A stretch of DNA of 64,000 nucleotides from Reinekea blandensis MED297. GTDB taxonomy: Bacteria; Pseudomonadota; Gammaproteobacteria; Pseudomonadales; Natronospirillaceae. Both the position numbers and the translations under genes were made by a program. The DNA lies in the NCBI RefSeq assembly GCF_000153185.1, contig NZ_CH724149.1, positions 1,025,262 to 1,089,261 of the forward strand, read 5' to 3'. The notes beneath the pieces were generated by a model. It had not been told where the DNA came from, did no database searches, and saw nothing but the letters and a program-made list of their open reading frames with translations. How positions within the stretch are numbered: the stretch's first letter is position 1; each line of letters starts with the position of its first letter. Below are positions 28,937 through 38,832 of this stretch, piece after piece.

Positions 28937-30642
28937 TTCGCAGACTTTTCCAGCCAGTCTTCGAACTCGTGAAAAGCCAGTGGTTTTGAAAAATAGAAAC
29001 CCTGACAATAGTCACAACCAAGGCTGTTGAGTAACTTAAACTGTTCATTGGTTTCAACACCTTCAGCGACGACCTCCATATCCATTTTATGCGCCATCGC
29101 AATCATCGCTTCACAAAGGACCTGCATTTGTTGGTCGCTGTGGATTTGCTGAATAAACTGTCGATCAATCTTCAGAAAGCTGGCCGGAAACCGGGCCAGA
29201 TACGCAAACGAACTGTATCCCGTGCCAAAGTCATCGATGGCAAATTGAAACCCGGCCTTCTGAAAGTGATTGATCCGATTGTTGACCTCTTCAGCGGTGT
29301 CCAGCAAAACCGACTCAGTAATTTCAATGACCAGGTTCTGGTTGTGTAAGCGCAGATTTTTCATGGCCATTGGCCACAACCGATGCGTCGGCAAACTGCC
29401 CTGAACAAACTGCGCTCCAGATTTGTTAATGGAGATCTGAAAGTCAGGGTCAACGGATTTGGTCAGTTGGTTGAGCATCTGAGTCACTTTCGTGAACACC
29501 TGGTGACCAAGCTCGTGAATAAACTGATTATCCTCTGCAATGGGAATGAACTCCGCCGGAGATATAAAACCTTCCTCTGGCAATCGCCAGCGTGCCAGTG
29601 CTTCAGCTTTGACACAGCGGCTGTCAGAGCAGCGCACGATCGGTTGCAGAAAGACTTCAAATGAGTGATCACGCAAAGCTTGCTGCATGGCGGTCTTCAA
29701 ATAACGGGTGCGCTGAATTTCGTTGTGCAGTTCTTGGGTAAAAAAATGAATGGCGCTGCGACCGGTCTGTTTTGCACGGGACAGAGCCTGATTAGCATGG
29801 CTGAGTAGAATATCCGGTGAGTCGCTGTCGTTCGGGTAGATCGAAATGCCCATTGAACAGGTGATGGTCAGCGTTTCCTGAGCAATGTAAAACGGAGCCT
29901 CAATAGCACTGGCCAACTTTTGCGCGAGTGTTTGCAGTTGATCGGGCTTATCAGGGTCGATGTCGCGAACCAGAATAACAAACTCATCACTGCTCATACG
30001 ACCCACCACATCGCTATTACGAACTGATGCCTGCAGGCGAGAAGAGGTTTCGACCAGCAGTGCATCACCACAACTTTGTCCGTGATTTTCGTTAATGGAC
30101 TTGAAGCTGTCGATGTTCAGAAGCACAAGCGCAAACGCTCTTTGTGCCCGGCGGCTTGTGAGTACTTCCTGGTGCAGACGTTCCGTAAAGTATTGACGGT
30201 TAGGCAGATCTGTCAGACCATCAAAGTTGGCTTGTCGCCAAAGTCGTTGATGAAAATAAACCTGTTCCAATCGATCATCAAACGACACGACGTTCAGCGT
30301 TTGATCGCCTTGAGTGAGTTGCGTCATGCTGACTTTTGCTGCTTTGGTTTCTCCGCTTTTGCAGCGGACTTTCAGCTCAATGGGTTTGAACGGTTTGGAC
30401 TTGCCGATGGAGTCTTCCATCCGGTGTTGCCAGCGGCTTTCCACGGTTTGGCGATAAGCCGGATCGGGGTAGGCCTGTTGATACCATTGTTCGAGATCAG
30501 GGATGTCTGACATTTCATAGCCAAATACCTGCTTGAACGCTGTATTGATCATAACAACGTTTCGTCGTGCATCGCTCAGTGCAATCGGACTGGGAATAGC
30601 ATCGATGAATGCCTGGAACTGTGCGGTATCTGAAATATCCAA
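28918..30642 (-). CDS. PAS-GGDEF-EAL cyclic-di-GMP protein, degenerate GGDEF
   Basis: About 574 residues with a PAS domain (AFIDAIPSPIALSDARRNVVMINTAF), a GGDEF domain and a C-terminal EAL domain. The GGDEF signature reads RMSSDEF, so diguanylate cyclase activity is probably lost. The EAL domain looks active: KAEALARW, AIDDFGTGYSS and VVAEGVET are present, suggesting c-di-GMP phosphodiesterase with a regulatory GGDEF. No membrane segment, so cytoplasmic. The TTG at 30642 has AGAGGAAGG at good spacing; a GTG at 30714 would add 24 residues without a ribosome site. The last codons (KKNRA) are drawn from the gapA terminator hairpin. Confidence 0.88.
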   Translation of the reverse strand: MDISDTAQFQAFIDAIPSPIALSDARRNVVMINTAFKQVFGYEMSDIPDLEQWYQQAYPDPAYRQTVESRWQHRMEDSIGKSKPFKPIELKVRCKSGETKAAKVSMTQLTQGDQTLNVVSFDDRLEQVYFHQRLWRQANFDGLTDLPNRQYFTERLHQEVLTSRRAQRAFALVLLNIDSFKSINENHGQSCGDALLVETSSRLQASVRNSDVVGRMSSDEFVILVRDIDPDKPDQLQTLAQKLASAIEAPFYIAQETLTITCSMGISIYPNDSDSPDILLSHANQALSRAKQTGRSAIHFFTQELHNEIQRTRYLKTAMQQALRDHSFEVFLQPIVRCSDSRCVKAEALARWRLPEEGFISPAEFIPIAEDNQFIHELGHQVFTKVTQMLNQLTKSVDPDFQISINKSGAQFVQGSLPTHRLWPMAMKNLRLHNQNLVIEITESVLLDTAEEVNNRINHFQKAGFQFAIDDFGTGYSSFAYLARFPASFLKIDRQFIQQIHSDQQMQVLCEAMIAMAHKMDMEVVAEGVETNEQFKLLNSLGCDYCQGFYFSKPLAFHEFEDWLEKSANKKNRA

Positions 30643-30828
30643 AGTGAGACCTTCCTCTGAGCGTTTCCTTATCAAAAAGAGAATAAAATCATTCTGAGGA
30701 TAGTGCGTTTGCACTGTTTTGCACGGAAATTAACGGTCGAGTGTGCGCGCGTTATGAATCTCAAACAGTGAATGGCTAAGTGGTCAACGTTAAGGAATTT
30801 TCAGTGTCTCCGATGAGTCGTCAGACGT

Positions 30829-31470
30829 TCAAGGATTGACCGTCTGCCGAGGTTTGCGGCCAAAGTCGCGCCAAAGTGATACCAACAGCCATAAAGTCAG
30901 TGCACTGCCCAGCAACAGAGGGTTGTCGGTGGCCGCAATGATCTCCTCGCCGAACGCAACGGTCGTGACCACGATGAGCAGGTAGTAGGGCAGGTTCAAC
31001 AGGAATGCTGCGACCAATAGCTTGGGCGTGCCTTTTTGCAGTCCCCAGTTAAATGTAAAGATGGCCAGACCACTGGAATGAATCAGTGCCGGAAGTAAGG
31101 CTTTGAAGGACATTGGTTTTGCCTGATCCTGATCGACGTTTGACAGGAGTCGGCCAGCAACATAGTTGATCACGGAACCGAGGGTCGTCGCTATCACCAT
31201 CGCGACGCTCAGCAGTACGATATCCTGCCATGAGGGTCCCGATAAAATAACCAGCAATGCCGCAATGTATTGTCCTGGGAAGTACAGACTGATGACCACC
31301 AGCGCTTCCAGGAAAATGCAGAACACCACTAACCAAAACCAGTTTTCGCCGACTTGTGCGCGCAGTTGTTCCAGCAGCGTTAACCCGCTGGGAATTAAGC
31401 CCTGTTCACTGGCCACCGTAAAGGCGATGAAGATAGTAAGAATGATCAGGGGGAGTTTGCTGTATTTCAT
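30829..31470 (-). CDS. DedA/VTT-like membrane protein
   Basis: 213 residues from the ATG at 31470, with about five hydrophobic segments. SLYFPGQYIAALLVILSGPSWQDIVLLSVAMVIATTLGSVINYVAGR resembles the DedA/SNARE-associated core, which has a re-entrant loop and a Gly-rich helix, but key charged motifs are less clear. Family members are lipid scramblases or flippases. An upstream in-frame TTG at 31512 lacks a ribosome site. The gene lies downstream of, and on the same strand as, narXL-moeA, 108 bp past its end. Confidence 0.6.
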   Translation of the reverse strand: MKYSKLPLIILTIFIAFTVASEQGLIPSGLTLLEQLRAQVGENWFWLVVFCIFLEALVVISLYFPGQYIAALLVILSGPSWQDIVLLSVAMVIATTLGSVINYVAGRLLSNVDQDQAKPMSFKALLPALIHSSGLAIFTFNWGLQKGTPKLLVAAFLLNLPYYLLIVVTTVAFGEEIIAATDNPLLLGSALTLWLLVSLWRDFGRKPRQTVNP

Positions 31471-31577
31471 GGTGCTCAGATCCAAAAACGTCCCGTTGGT
31501 ACGAGACGTCAACGTTGAATGGATCAGTCACCACTAGCAGCCTGTTGAAAGCGTCTTGGCGTGCTCAGGTCTTATCG

Positions 31578-32807
31578 TTAAATCAGGTCGTCAAACAGCC
31601 ACAAAGTCACCTCTTCGCCAGACAGAACCTGACCGCGTTCTTTTTCCAGTGCGATGTAGCAGTTCGCATTGGCCAGACTGGTCAGAATGTGCGAACCCTG
31701 ATCGGAACGGGTCAGACGGACGTCGACACCTGTTTCAGACAGTTGCCAGTGACCCCGTTGGAAATCCATGCGCCCCGGTGCTTTGCGAATGTCATCAACA
31801 CTCCGTGCTTTCAGTTGTTGCATGGGGCGATAACCAACATGCTGATGTTGACGAATGGCCTGGCTGCCAAGCACATGGAAGGTCACCATGGCTGAGACCG
31901 GATTGCCGGGCAAGCCGATAAACACGCTGTTGGGCAATTTGCCAAACGCAAAGGGTTTACCCGGTTTGATGGCCAGTTTCCAGAAACGAATATCACCGAG
32001 TTCTTCGAGCACATCCTTGGTGTAGTCGGCTTCACCAACCGAAACCCCTCCGGACGTGATGACAAAGTCGCAGGCCCGATCCGCCTCCAAAAAGGTGGTG
32101 ACGAAGGTCTCCCGGTCATCGGGCAGAATGCCATAGTCGATCAGTTCGACGCCGAGTCGGTTCAGCATAGTCGTCAGAGCTGGCCCATTGGAGTTGTAGA
32201 TGTCACCGAAACCTAATGGCACACCCGGCGTCTTCAGTTCGTCACCGGTAGAGATTAACGCCACCCGGGTTTTACGGAAAACGTCGACACGCTCGCGGCC
32301 AGTGGCCGCCAGTAGTGCAATGTGGGCCGCGTTCAGTCGGGTTTCGCGAGTTAGGACGGTATCGCCAATCGCAATGTCTTCTCCTGCCCGGCGGATGTTG
32401 TTGCCCGGTTCAGCCAGTTTGAGAAACCGGATAGTATCGCTCTCGGCTAGGGTGTTTTCCTGCATGATGACGCAGTCGGCTCCGTCGGGGATGGCCGCAC
32501 CGGTCATAATGCGAACGGCTTTGCCTGGTTCCAGTGGTTGCCGGAACGGAGCACCAGCGAAGGATTTTCCTTGAACGGGAATGGGCTGGTCCACAGCGAT
32601 CGAGTCGAGACGAATGGCGTATCCGTCCATGGCGGAGTTATCAAACCCGGGGACGGAGGAATCCGCGCGAATATCTTCGGCGAGCACGCGCCCGGCCGCG
32701 TCGGCCAGTGCGACCGATTCGGTTTCTGTCACCGGGATGACGCCGGCCAGCAGTTTTTCCAGGCCCTCATTTAAGGGCATAAGGCCCGGTTGATCACAGC
32801 ATCCCAT
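31578..32807 (-). CDS. moeA: Molybdopterin molybdenumtransferase
   Basis: Inserts molybdenum into adenylylated molybdopterin. 409 residues from the ATG at 32807, the usual MoeA length. Visible segments are SVPGFDNSAMDGYAIR, GKAVRIMTGAAIPDGADCVIMQE, ISTGDEL and VFIGLPGNPVSAMVTF. AGGGAG precedes the ATG, and the narL stop is only 1 bp upstream, so translation is probably coupled. Placing moeA with narXL and opposite nap suggests that cofactor supply and nitrate reduction are co-controlled, since NapA needs the molybdenum cofactor. Confidence 0.95.
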   Translation of the reverse strand: MGCCDQPGLMPLNEGLEKLLAGVIPVTETESVALADAAGRVLAEDIRADSSVPGFDNSAMDGYAIRLDSIAVDQPIPVQGKSFAGAPFRQPLEPGKAVRIMTGAAIPDGADCVIMQENTLAESDTIRFLKLAEPGNNIRRAGEDIAIGDTVLTRETRLNAAHIALLAATGRERVDVFRKTRVALISTGDELKTPGVPLGFGDIYNSNGPALTTMLNRLGVELIDYGILPDDRETFVTTFLEADRACDFVITSGGVSVGEADYTKDVLEELGDIRFWKLAIKPGKPFAFGKLPNSVFIGLPGNPVSAMVTFHVLGSQAIRQHQHVGYRPMQQLKARSVDDIRKAPGRMDFQRGHWQLSETGVDVRLTRSDQGSHILTSLANANCYIALEKERGQVLSGEEVTLWLFDDLI

Positions 32808-32808
32808 A

Positions 32809-33450
32809 TCAGAGCTCCCTCGCATGTTCGTGAGCAAAAATCGCGGCTTCAACCCGAGACCGCAGACCGAGTTTAGACAGTACCCGCTTGACGTGAACTT
32901 TGACGGTTCCTTCAGCAATATCCAGGTTCTGGCCGATGGATTTGTTGGGCAAACCGGCGGCAATCAAACGTAAAACATCTTTTTCCCGATCCGTTAAATC
33001 CCGCAACGCCGGGTGCAGGTTTTCCGGCAGACGCTTGGAAAGGGCGCTGCGCACCACATCCTGAATCCCGGGGCTGACAACCTGTTCACCTTGCATGCAG
33101 CGTTTGATGGATTCGAGAAACTCTTCCGGGTCGATGTCTTTTAGCAGATAGCCGTCGGCACCGTTGTGTATGGCACGGTGAATATCGGCCTGATCATCGG
33201 ATACGGTGAATACGATGATCCGGGCATCGACGCCGGCATCTCGCAGTTTGTTCAGTGTTTGCAGTCCGTCTTGCCCGGGCATATTCAGATCGAGCAGAAT
33301 CAGATCCGGTTCGTGCTCGGTGACGATACGCACAGCGTCCTGAGCTTCCCCTACCTCGGCAACCAGATGCAAGTCGTCTTCAAGGTCCAGTAATTGAGAC
33401 AGCCCCTTACGTAACATGGGGTGATCGTCGATGATGATGATGTCAGTCAT
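32809..33450 (-). CDS. narL: Nitrate/nitrite response regulator NarL/NarP
   Basis: 213 residues: receiver domain with phospho-acceptor Asp near 54 in LILLDLNMPGQDGL, conserved Thr in FTVSDD and Lys in GYLLKDIDP, then a LuxR/FixJ-type helix-turn-helix (LTDREKDVLRLIAAGLPNKSIGQNL, ...GTVKVHVKRVLSKLGLRSRVEA). It overlaps narX by 4 bp. NarL and NarP are hard to separate from sequence alone; pairing with a NarX-type sensor favours NarL. A NarL/NarP-like 7-2-7 site lies in front of napE. Confidence 0.92.
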   Translation of the reverse strand: MTDIIIIDDHPMLRKGLSQLLDLEDDLHLVAEVGEAQDAVRIVTEHEPDLILLDLNMPGQDGLQTLNKLRDAGVDARIIVFTVSDDQADIHRAIHNGADGYLLKDIDPEEFLESIKRCMQGEQVVSPGIQDVVRSALSKRLPENLHPALRDLTDREKDVLRLIAAGLPNKSIGQNLDIAEGTVKVHVKRVLSKLGLRSRVEAAIFAHEHAREL

Positions 33451-35135
33451 AAGCGGTCTTCTTCAGAAGCGTTAAGTGGAAAGGTGAGCGTCACACCGGC
33501 GCCACCGTGATTCAGGTTTTTATAGTCAATGTTACCGCCAATTCGAATAGCGCGTTCTGCCATGATGTCTAAACCGTAGTGCATGGGTTTAGTCAGCGTC
33601 TCACCGAAACCGATGCCGTCATCGTTAATCGTTACCTGAAGGGTATTCGATGGCAGCCGTTTCATCGACACAACAGCGTTCTCCGCCTTGGCGTGTTTTA
33701 CGACGTTTGTTATGGCTTCGCGAATGACGTGCATGCAGTGAATCTCCTGACTGGGTGTCAGGGTTTCCGGCCAGTTATCTTCGATGTAGAGATGAATCTG
33801 ACAGTTGGGCGACATCCGGTTCACGTCATCAATGGCGGCTTTGACCGACGGCAACAGCCCGGGTTCGTCCAGCTGTGATCGGAAGGTGACCAACAGTTCC
33901 CGAAGTTTGCGATAACTGGAGTTCAGCCCGTCGCGCAGTTCATCAATGATGCTGTTCAGTGTCTCCTCATCGGCTTGTCGCTCACGCAGTTTGACCAGTC
34001 GAACCACCTGAATTTTCAGATAACTGAGTTGTTGTGCCAACGAGTCGTGCAGTTCTCGGGCGATGGAAGAGCGTTCGTTTAACAGGGCGATTCGGTTCTC
34101 GTGGTCATAAGCCCCCATGCGGCTGATGGCATTGTCAAACAGGTCGCTGACGGTTTGCAGGAGTTGTTTTTGCCAAGCGGTTAAACCGTTACGTTGTTCG
34201 CAAATCAGATAAGATTGATCCGCGTCGCAACGGACGACATAGCCTTGGGGCGATGTTTCATACATTTGCTGATGCCAGTTGATCGAATGCTCCGGACAGA
34301 TCAACCGCAGCTCTTCGACGGACTGGTGTTTCAGCGCCGTAATGTCGGGTTTTTCCGTGCTCAGTCGTTGGCTGAGAGTGAACAGGAATTCCAGAATCCG
34401 ATTGTTTCGGGACAGTTCCGCAGTCTGTTCCTGAATGGTGGACTCCAACGATCCATGCACTTGGGAAATTTCATCGGCCATGCGGTTCAACGTCGAGGCC
34501 AGGCGCCCGAACTCATCTCGCCCCTGAAAATCTACCCGCGCCGATCGGTCTCCCCGGCCAATGCGATGCACCGTTCTGATTAAGCGTTGTAAAGGCAACA
34601 CCACCCGACGGTTAATGATGATGGCAAACAGGATGGCGGCCAACAGAGACAGCAGAGTAATCAGGATTTGTTGTTCGCGCAGGTTCTGAACTTTGTTTTC
34701 CGACCAGCTTTCCAGTTGCGCCACCATGGTATCGATGTCTTCAACAAAGGCATCGACCTCTTGCAGGTAGATCTCCGGTGTTTCAATGGCCGCTGTATGC
34801 ATTTGCTCAAAGCGTTGCTCAACGGTGGAAAACGCGGCGGTTAAGTGTGGGTGATCGGATGGAATCTGTCCCTTCAATGCCGCGGAGGTTAAGCGTTCTT
34901 CAAAGGTGTCCAGCAGCGAGGCGATGTGTTCCTGAGGCGCATCCTGTTCAAGCAGATAAGCAATGCGATAGGACTGCATGCGCAAAGAACCCGATAGGTT
35001 TACGGCTTTGGCATCGCCCGACAACACAGTGGTCATCCACAGGGTATAGAGACCGGACACCGCCGCAAGGGCGGCCAGGGTGATCAGTCCGATGATCAGC
35101 AAGCTGGCAACAGGGTAACGGGCAAATTTCAACAT
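33447..35135 (-). CDS. narX: Nitrate/nitrite sensor histidine kinase NarX
   Basis: 562 residues: membrane segment near 12-35, periplasmic helical sensor with the P-box-like NLSGSLRMQSYRIAYLL near 47-63 that contacts nitrate in known NarX/NarQ, second membrane segment near 158-175, HAMP domain, a central region with cysteines (ICPEHS), and a HisKA_3-type transmitter. The phospho-acceptor His is in SIARELHDSLAQQLSYLKI. HATPase boxes REAITNVVKHAKAENA and DDGIGFGE follow. It is translationally coupled to narL and diverges from the nap operon. Confidence 0.93.
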   Translation of the reverse strand: MLKFARYPVASLLIIGLITLAALAAVSGLYTLWMTTVLSGDAKAVNLSGSLRMQSYRIAYLLEQDAPQEHIASLLDTFEERLTSAALKGQIPSDHPHLTAAFSTVEQRFEQMHTAAIETPEIYLQEVDAFVEDIDTMVAQLESWSENKVQNLREQQILITLLSLLAAILFAIIINRRVVLPLQRLIRTVHRIGRGDRSARVDFQGRDEFGRLASTLNRMADEISQVHGSLESTIQEQTAELSRNNRILEFLFTLSQRLSTEKPDITALKHQSVEELRLICPEHSINWHQQMYETSPQGYVVRCDADQSYLICEQRNGLTAWQKQLLQTVSDLFDNAISRMGAYDHENRIALLNERSSIARELHDSLAQQLSYLKIQVVRLVKLRERQADEETLNSIIDELRDGLNSSYRKLRELLVTFRSQLDEPGLLPSVKAAIDDVNRMSPNCQIHLYIEDNWPETLTPSQEIHCMHVIREAITNVVKHAKAENAVVSMKRLPSNTLQVTINDDGIGFGETLTKPMHYGLDIMAERAIRIGGNIDYKNLNHGGAGVTLTFPLNASEEDRL

Positions 35136-35186
35136 GCACTCAGTTTACTCTAATCCAAGGGCCGCTTCAGCGTAACTCATCTGAGG

Positions 35187-35200
35187 TTGATGCTGAACAA
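35187..35200 (+). promoter_or_regulatory. FNR-like box before napE
   Basis: TTGAT-GCTG-AACAA has one mismatch to the FNR consensus TTGAT-N4-ATCAA. Its centre (35193.5) is 21 bp upstream of the NarL/NarP-like site, close to the arrangement known in the E. coli nap promoter. Confidence 0.7.
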
Positions 35201-35206
35201 TGGGGG

Positions 35207-35222
35207 TACCTCCTCAGTGGTA
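35207..35222 (+). promoter_or_regulatory. NarL/NarP-like 7-2-7 site before napE
   Basis: TACCTCC-TC-AGTGGTA is a 7-2-7 inverted heptamer pair as bound by NarL and NarP. A candidate -10 (TACTAT, 35245-35250) follows; the implied start near 35257 puts this site around -42 and the FNR-like box around -64. Confidence 0.68.
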
Positions 35223-35290
35223 CGCAACCGTTCTCCGGGGTGACTACTATGGCCTCATAACAATTCCTTTACATAAAACAGGTGGCAAAT

Positions 35291-35431
35291 ATGTCTGATT
35301 CTCAGCGTGAAAAATCCAGTGAGCTGAAGATGTTTCTGTTTATCGTGGTGTTTCTGTTCCCGTTTCTGACTGTGGTTCTGGTTGGCGGTTACGGTTTTGC
35401 CATCTGGATGTCACAGCTACTGTTTGGTTGA
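35291..35431 (+). CDS. napE: Small membrane protein NapE
   Basis: 46 residues: a polar N-terminus (MSDSQREKSSELK) followed by one long hydrophobic segment (FLFIVVFLFPFLTVVLVGGY) and FAIWMSQLLFG. This is the NapE pattern and position, first gene of a nap operon. Function of NapE is not established. It ends 13 bp before the napF start. Confidence 0.88.
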   Translation: MSDSQREKSSELKMFLFIVVFLFPFLTVVLVGGYGFAIWMSQLLFG

Positions 35432-35444
35432 TCGGACGCGCGCT

Positions 35445-35993
35445 ATGGGACTACAGACCGCAACCAGTCGACGAGGCCTGTTTCGCTCCTTGGCGTCACA
35501 GGCCAGCGGCCGTGCGTCGCCGACACCGGTGCTGCGTCCGCCGGGCGCCTTGCCTGAGAGCGCCTTTGTTGACCAGTGCACACGCTGTGGCGAGTGCCAG
35601 GTTGCCTGCCCGGAAGCCATCATCGTACGTGGAGATGGCGGCTTTCCCGAACTGTCTTTTCAGAACAATGCATGCATTGGCTGCGGCGACTGCGTGGAGG
35701 CCTGTGAACCGGGTGCATTGCAGTCAGATGCAGACCCCTGGCCGGTCGGCCAATGGCAGGTCAATGACCAATGCCTGCCGCAGCAGGGCGTCAGCTGTCG
35801 CTCTTGTCAGGATGCCTGTGAAACCAGCGCCATCCGCTTTCCGATGACCAGCGCGGTGCCCAGTCCGGAACTGGATGCCAGCCAGTGCACAGCCTGTGGC
35901 GCTTGCGTCTCGGTGTGCCCAACCGATGCGATTGCCATTCAACCCGTTAACCAAACGTCTAATGAGAGAGTGCAACATGAAGAATGCCGTTAA
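35445..35993 (+). CDS. napF: Ferredoxin-type protein NapF
   Basis: 182 residues, cytoplasmic iron-sulfur protein that helps mature NapA. Three full 4Fe-4S motifs are seen, CTRCGECQVACP, CIGCGDCVEACEP and CTACGACVSVCP, plus a CRSCQDACE cluster-like segment. The start ATG at 35445 gives MGLQTATSRRGLFRS, the usual NapF N-terminus; upstream in-frame sequence overlaps napE. napD starts inside its last codons. Confidence 0.93.
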   Translation: MGLQTATSRRGLFRSLASQASGRASPTPVLRPPGALPESAFVDQCTRCGECQVACPEAIIVRGDGGFPELSFQNNACIGCGDCVEACEPGALQSDADPWPVGQWQVNDQCLPQQGVSCRSCQDACETSAIRFPMTSAVPSPELDASQCTACGACVSVCPTDAIAIQPVNQTSNERVQHEECR

Positions 35994-36309
35994 GGTCACG
36001 CCCCGCCAGGAGGAGGAACACATCGTCAGTGTCATTGTGCATGTGTTACCCGAGCATCGGCTCTCCGTCATACAGGGCATGGCGCAGCTCACTGGTGTTG
36101 AAATTGTCGCGGACGACGCGCAAGGCAAAAGTGTCTTGCTGATCAGCGCCCCGACCGCCCGAGAAGTGATGGTCCAGATTGAAATCATCCAGGCGATGGA
36201 CGGCGTGTTGAGCGCCGCCATGATCGCCCATCACACCGAATCAGCCGATTCCCTGAACGAAACCATTGAGACACCCGAGGGCCTGACAGTTCAGGTCGCG
36301 GAACAATAA
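35977..36309 (+). CDS. napD: NapA chaperone NapD
   Basis: 110 residues. NapD binds the Tat signal peptide of NapA before export. [15 protein letters not shown] and the ferredoxin-like [31 protein letters not shown] match the family. The C-terminal tail is somewhat long. The start overlaps the end of napF by 17 bp, with GAGAG upstream. napA starts 17 bp later. Confidence 0.92.
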   Translation: MKNAVKVTPRQEEEHIVSVIVHVLPEHRLSVIQGMAQLTGVEIVADDAQGKSVLLISAPTAREVMVQIEIIQAMDGVLSAAMIAHHTESADSLNETIETPEGLTVQVAEQ

Positions 36310-36326
36310 TAACAGGAGAAACAGAT

Positions 36327-38822
36327 ATGAAACTGACCCGTCGAGACGTGGTAAAAGCACAGGCCGCTGCCGCTGCTGCCTCGGTCGCCGGTATCTCACT
36401 GCCAACTCAGGCCACTAACCTGATTGCCAGCAGTGAAGATAACCGGATCCAATGGGATAAGGCGCCGTGCCGGTTCTGCGGTACCGGGTGCTCTGTGTCC
36501 GTGGGTACCAAGAAAGGCAAAGTCGTGGCCACCCATGGTGATCAGCTCGCGCCGGTTAACCGCGGACTGAACTGCATTAAGGGCTATTTTCTGGCCAAAA
36601 TCCTATACGGCCGGGATCGTCTGACCCAGCCAATGCTGCGTAAACGCAATGGAAAATACGACAAAAACGGAGAGTTTACGCCGGTCAGCTGGGATGAAGC
36701 GTTCGACATCATGGCTGAAAAGTGGAAAGCCACATTAAAAGCCAAAGGACCGGATGCGCTGGGCATGTTTGGCTCGGGTCAGTGGACGGTTTGGGAAGGG
36801 TACGCGGCCTCCAAATTAATGAAAGCGGGTTTCCGCACCAATAACATTGAACCCAACGCTCGCCACTGCATGGCGTCAGCCGTTGCTGGTTTCATCCGCA
36901 CCTTTGGTATTGATGAGCCAATGGGTTGTTACGACGATCTGGAGCATGCCGATGCATTTGTTCTCTGGGGTTCGAACATGGCCGAGATGCATCCGATACT
37001 GTGGACACGTTTGACCGACCGTCGTCTGTCGTATCCGCATGTGAAAGTGGCGGTACTGTCGACCTTTGAGCATCGCAGTTTCGATCTGGCCGATATCCCG
37101 ATGGTTTTTAAACCACAAACCGACCTGATCATCGCAAACGCCATTGCGAACTACATTATCCAGAACAATAAAGTTAACACCGACTTTGTTCGTCAGCACG
37201 TGAACTTCCGAAAAGGAATGACAGACATTGGCTACGGTTTGCGACCTGAACACCCGCTGGAGCAGAAAGCTAAAAATGCGGCCAAAGCCGGCGCGTCTGA
37301 AGGCATCGACTTCGATACTTACGCAGCTTACGTAGCGGATTACACTCTGGAATACGCGGCACAGGAGTCGGGTGTTCCTCTGAACCGGTTGCAGGAACTG
37401 GCTGAACTGTATGCCGATCCGAACCGCAAGGTGATGTCGTTGTGGACCATGGGCGTCAATCAGCACACCCGCGGTGTCTGGATGAACAACCTGATTTATA
37501 ACCTGCACCTGCTCACCGGTAAAATTTCTGAACCCGGCAACAGTCCGTTCTCATTGACCGGCCAGCCCAGCGCCTGTGGTACCGCGCGGGAAGTCGGTAC
37601 CTTTGCGCATCGTCTGCCGGCGGATCTGGTCGTGGCCAATGAAAAACACCGTCGCTTTGCCGAAGACATCTGGCGGATTCCGGAGGGCATTATTCCGGGC
37701 AAAGTGGGTGCTCATGCCGTGCTGCACAACCGCTTGCTGAAAGATGGCGATATGAACTGCTATTGGGTTCAGGTGAACAATAATATGCAGGCTGCACCGA
37801 ACATGAACGAAGAAACCTATCCGGGCTATCGCAACCCGGATAACTTCATCGTCGTATCTGATGCTTACCCAACGGTCACCTGCGAAGCGGCTGACTTGAT
37901 TCTGCCAACGGCCATGTGGGTCGAAAAAGAAGGTGCCTACGGAAACGCTGAACGTCGTACTCAGTTCTGGTATCAGCTGACTCAGGCACCTGGTGAAGCG
38001 AAATCGGACCTGTGGCAGTTGATGGAGTTTTCCAAACGTTTCCTGACGGATGAAGTCTGGCCGCAGGACATTCTGGATGCCAATCCGGATTATCGCGGAC
38101 GCACGCTCTTCGATGTGCTGTACCGCAATGGCAATGTCGATCGGTTTGGTATGGACGAAGTCAATAAAGACTACGGCAACCATGAGTCAGAAGACTTTGG
38201 CTTCTATGTGCAGAAAGGTTTATTCGAAGAGTACGCCCAGTTTGGTCGGGACCATGGGCATGACTTGGCACCGTTTGAACGTTATCACGAAACCCGTGGT
38301 CTGCGCTGGCCCGTCGTGAATGGTAAGGAAACGCAATGGCGTTATCGCGAAGGGTATGACCCCTATGTCGAGCCGGGTCGTGGCGTTCAGTTTTACGGCA
38401 AGCCCGACGGTCGCGCGATTATCTTTGCGTTGCCTTATGAGCCACCGGCGGAAAGCCCGGACGATGAATACGACCTGTGGTTGTCGACCGGTCGGGTGCT
38501 TGAGCATTGGCACTCCGGGTCGATGACTCAACGGGTTCCGGAGCTTTACAAAGCGGTGCCGGATGCACTCTGTTACATGCATCCGGAGGATGCGCGCGAG
38601 CGTGGTCTGCGACGCGGCGATGAAATCAAAGTCACTTCACGACGTGGAGAAATCCGCACACGTGTGGAAACCCGTGGCCGGAACAAGCCGCCAAAAGGTT
38701 TGGTCTTCGTTCCCTGGTTTGATGCGTCACAGCTGATTAACAAATGCACACTCGATGCCATCGATCCGATATCCAAGCAGACCGACTTCAAAAAGTGTGC
38801 GGTCAAAATTGCGAAAGCCTAA
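36327..38822 (+). CDS. napA: Periplasmic nitrate reductase catalytic subunit
   Basis: Reduces nitrate to nitrite in the periplasm using bis-MGD and one 4Fe-4S cluster. 831 residues, normal length. The Tat signal [16 protein letters not shown] is at the N-terminus; the cluster motif is [17 protein letters not shown]...GLNCIKG; the molybdenum-ligand Cys lies in [11 protein letters not shown]. The C-terminal dinucleotide-binding domain includes [21 protein letters not shown]. Needs NapD and MoeA products, both encoded nearby. AGGAG precedes the ATG. Confidence 0.98.
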   Translation: MKLTRRDVVKAQAAAAAASVAGISLPTQATNLIASSEDNRIQWDKAPCRFCGTGCSVSVGTKKGKVVATHGDQLAPVNRGLNCIKGYFLAKILYGRDRLTQPMLRKRNGKYDKNGEFTPVSWDEAFDIMAEKWKATLKAKGPDALGMFGSGQWTVWEGYAASKLMKAGFRTNNIEPNARHCMASAVAGFIRTFGIDEPMGCYDDLEHADAFVLWGSNMAEMHPILWTRLTDRRLSYPHVKVAVLSTFEHRSFDLADIPMVFKPQTDLIIANAIANYIIQNNKVNTDFVRQHVNFRKGMTDIGYGLRPEHPLEQKAKNAAKAGASEGIDFDTYAAYVADYTLEYAAQESGVPLNRLQELAELYADPNRKVMSLWTMGVNQHTRGVWMNNLIYNLHLLTGKISEPGNSPFSLTGQPSACGTAREVGTFAHRLPADLVVANEKHRRFAEDIWRIPEGIIPGKVGAHAVLHNRLLKDGDMNCYWVQVNNNMQAAPNMNEETYPGYRNPDNFIVVSDAYPTVTCEAADLILPTAMWVEKEGAYGNAERRTQFWYQLTQAPGEAKSDLWQLMEFSKRFLTDEVWPQDILDANPDYRGRTLFDVLYRNGNVDRFGMDEVNKDYGNHESEDFGFYVQKGLFEEYAQFGRDHGHDLAPFERYHETRGLRWPVVNGKETQWRYREGYDPYVEPGRGVQFYGKPDGRAIIFALPYEPPAESPDDEYDLWLSTGRVLEHWHSGSMTQRVPELYKAVPDALCYMHPEDARERGLRRGDEIKVTSRRGEIRTRVETRGRNKPPKGLVFVPWFDASQLINKCTLDAIDPISKQTDFKKCAVKIAKA

Positions 38823-38832
38823 GGAGAACATC

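Noticed and set aside
36876..38183. Two 210-residue minus-strand reading frames opposite napA
   Set aside because: Both are shadows of napA, which is complete and has all expected motifs.
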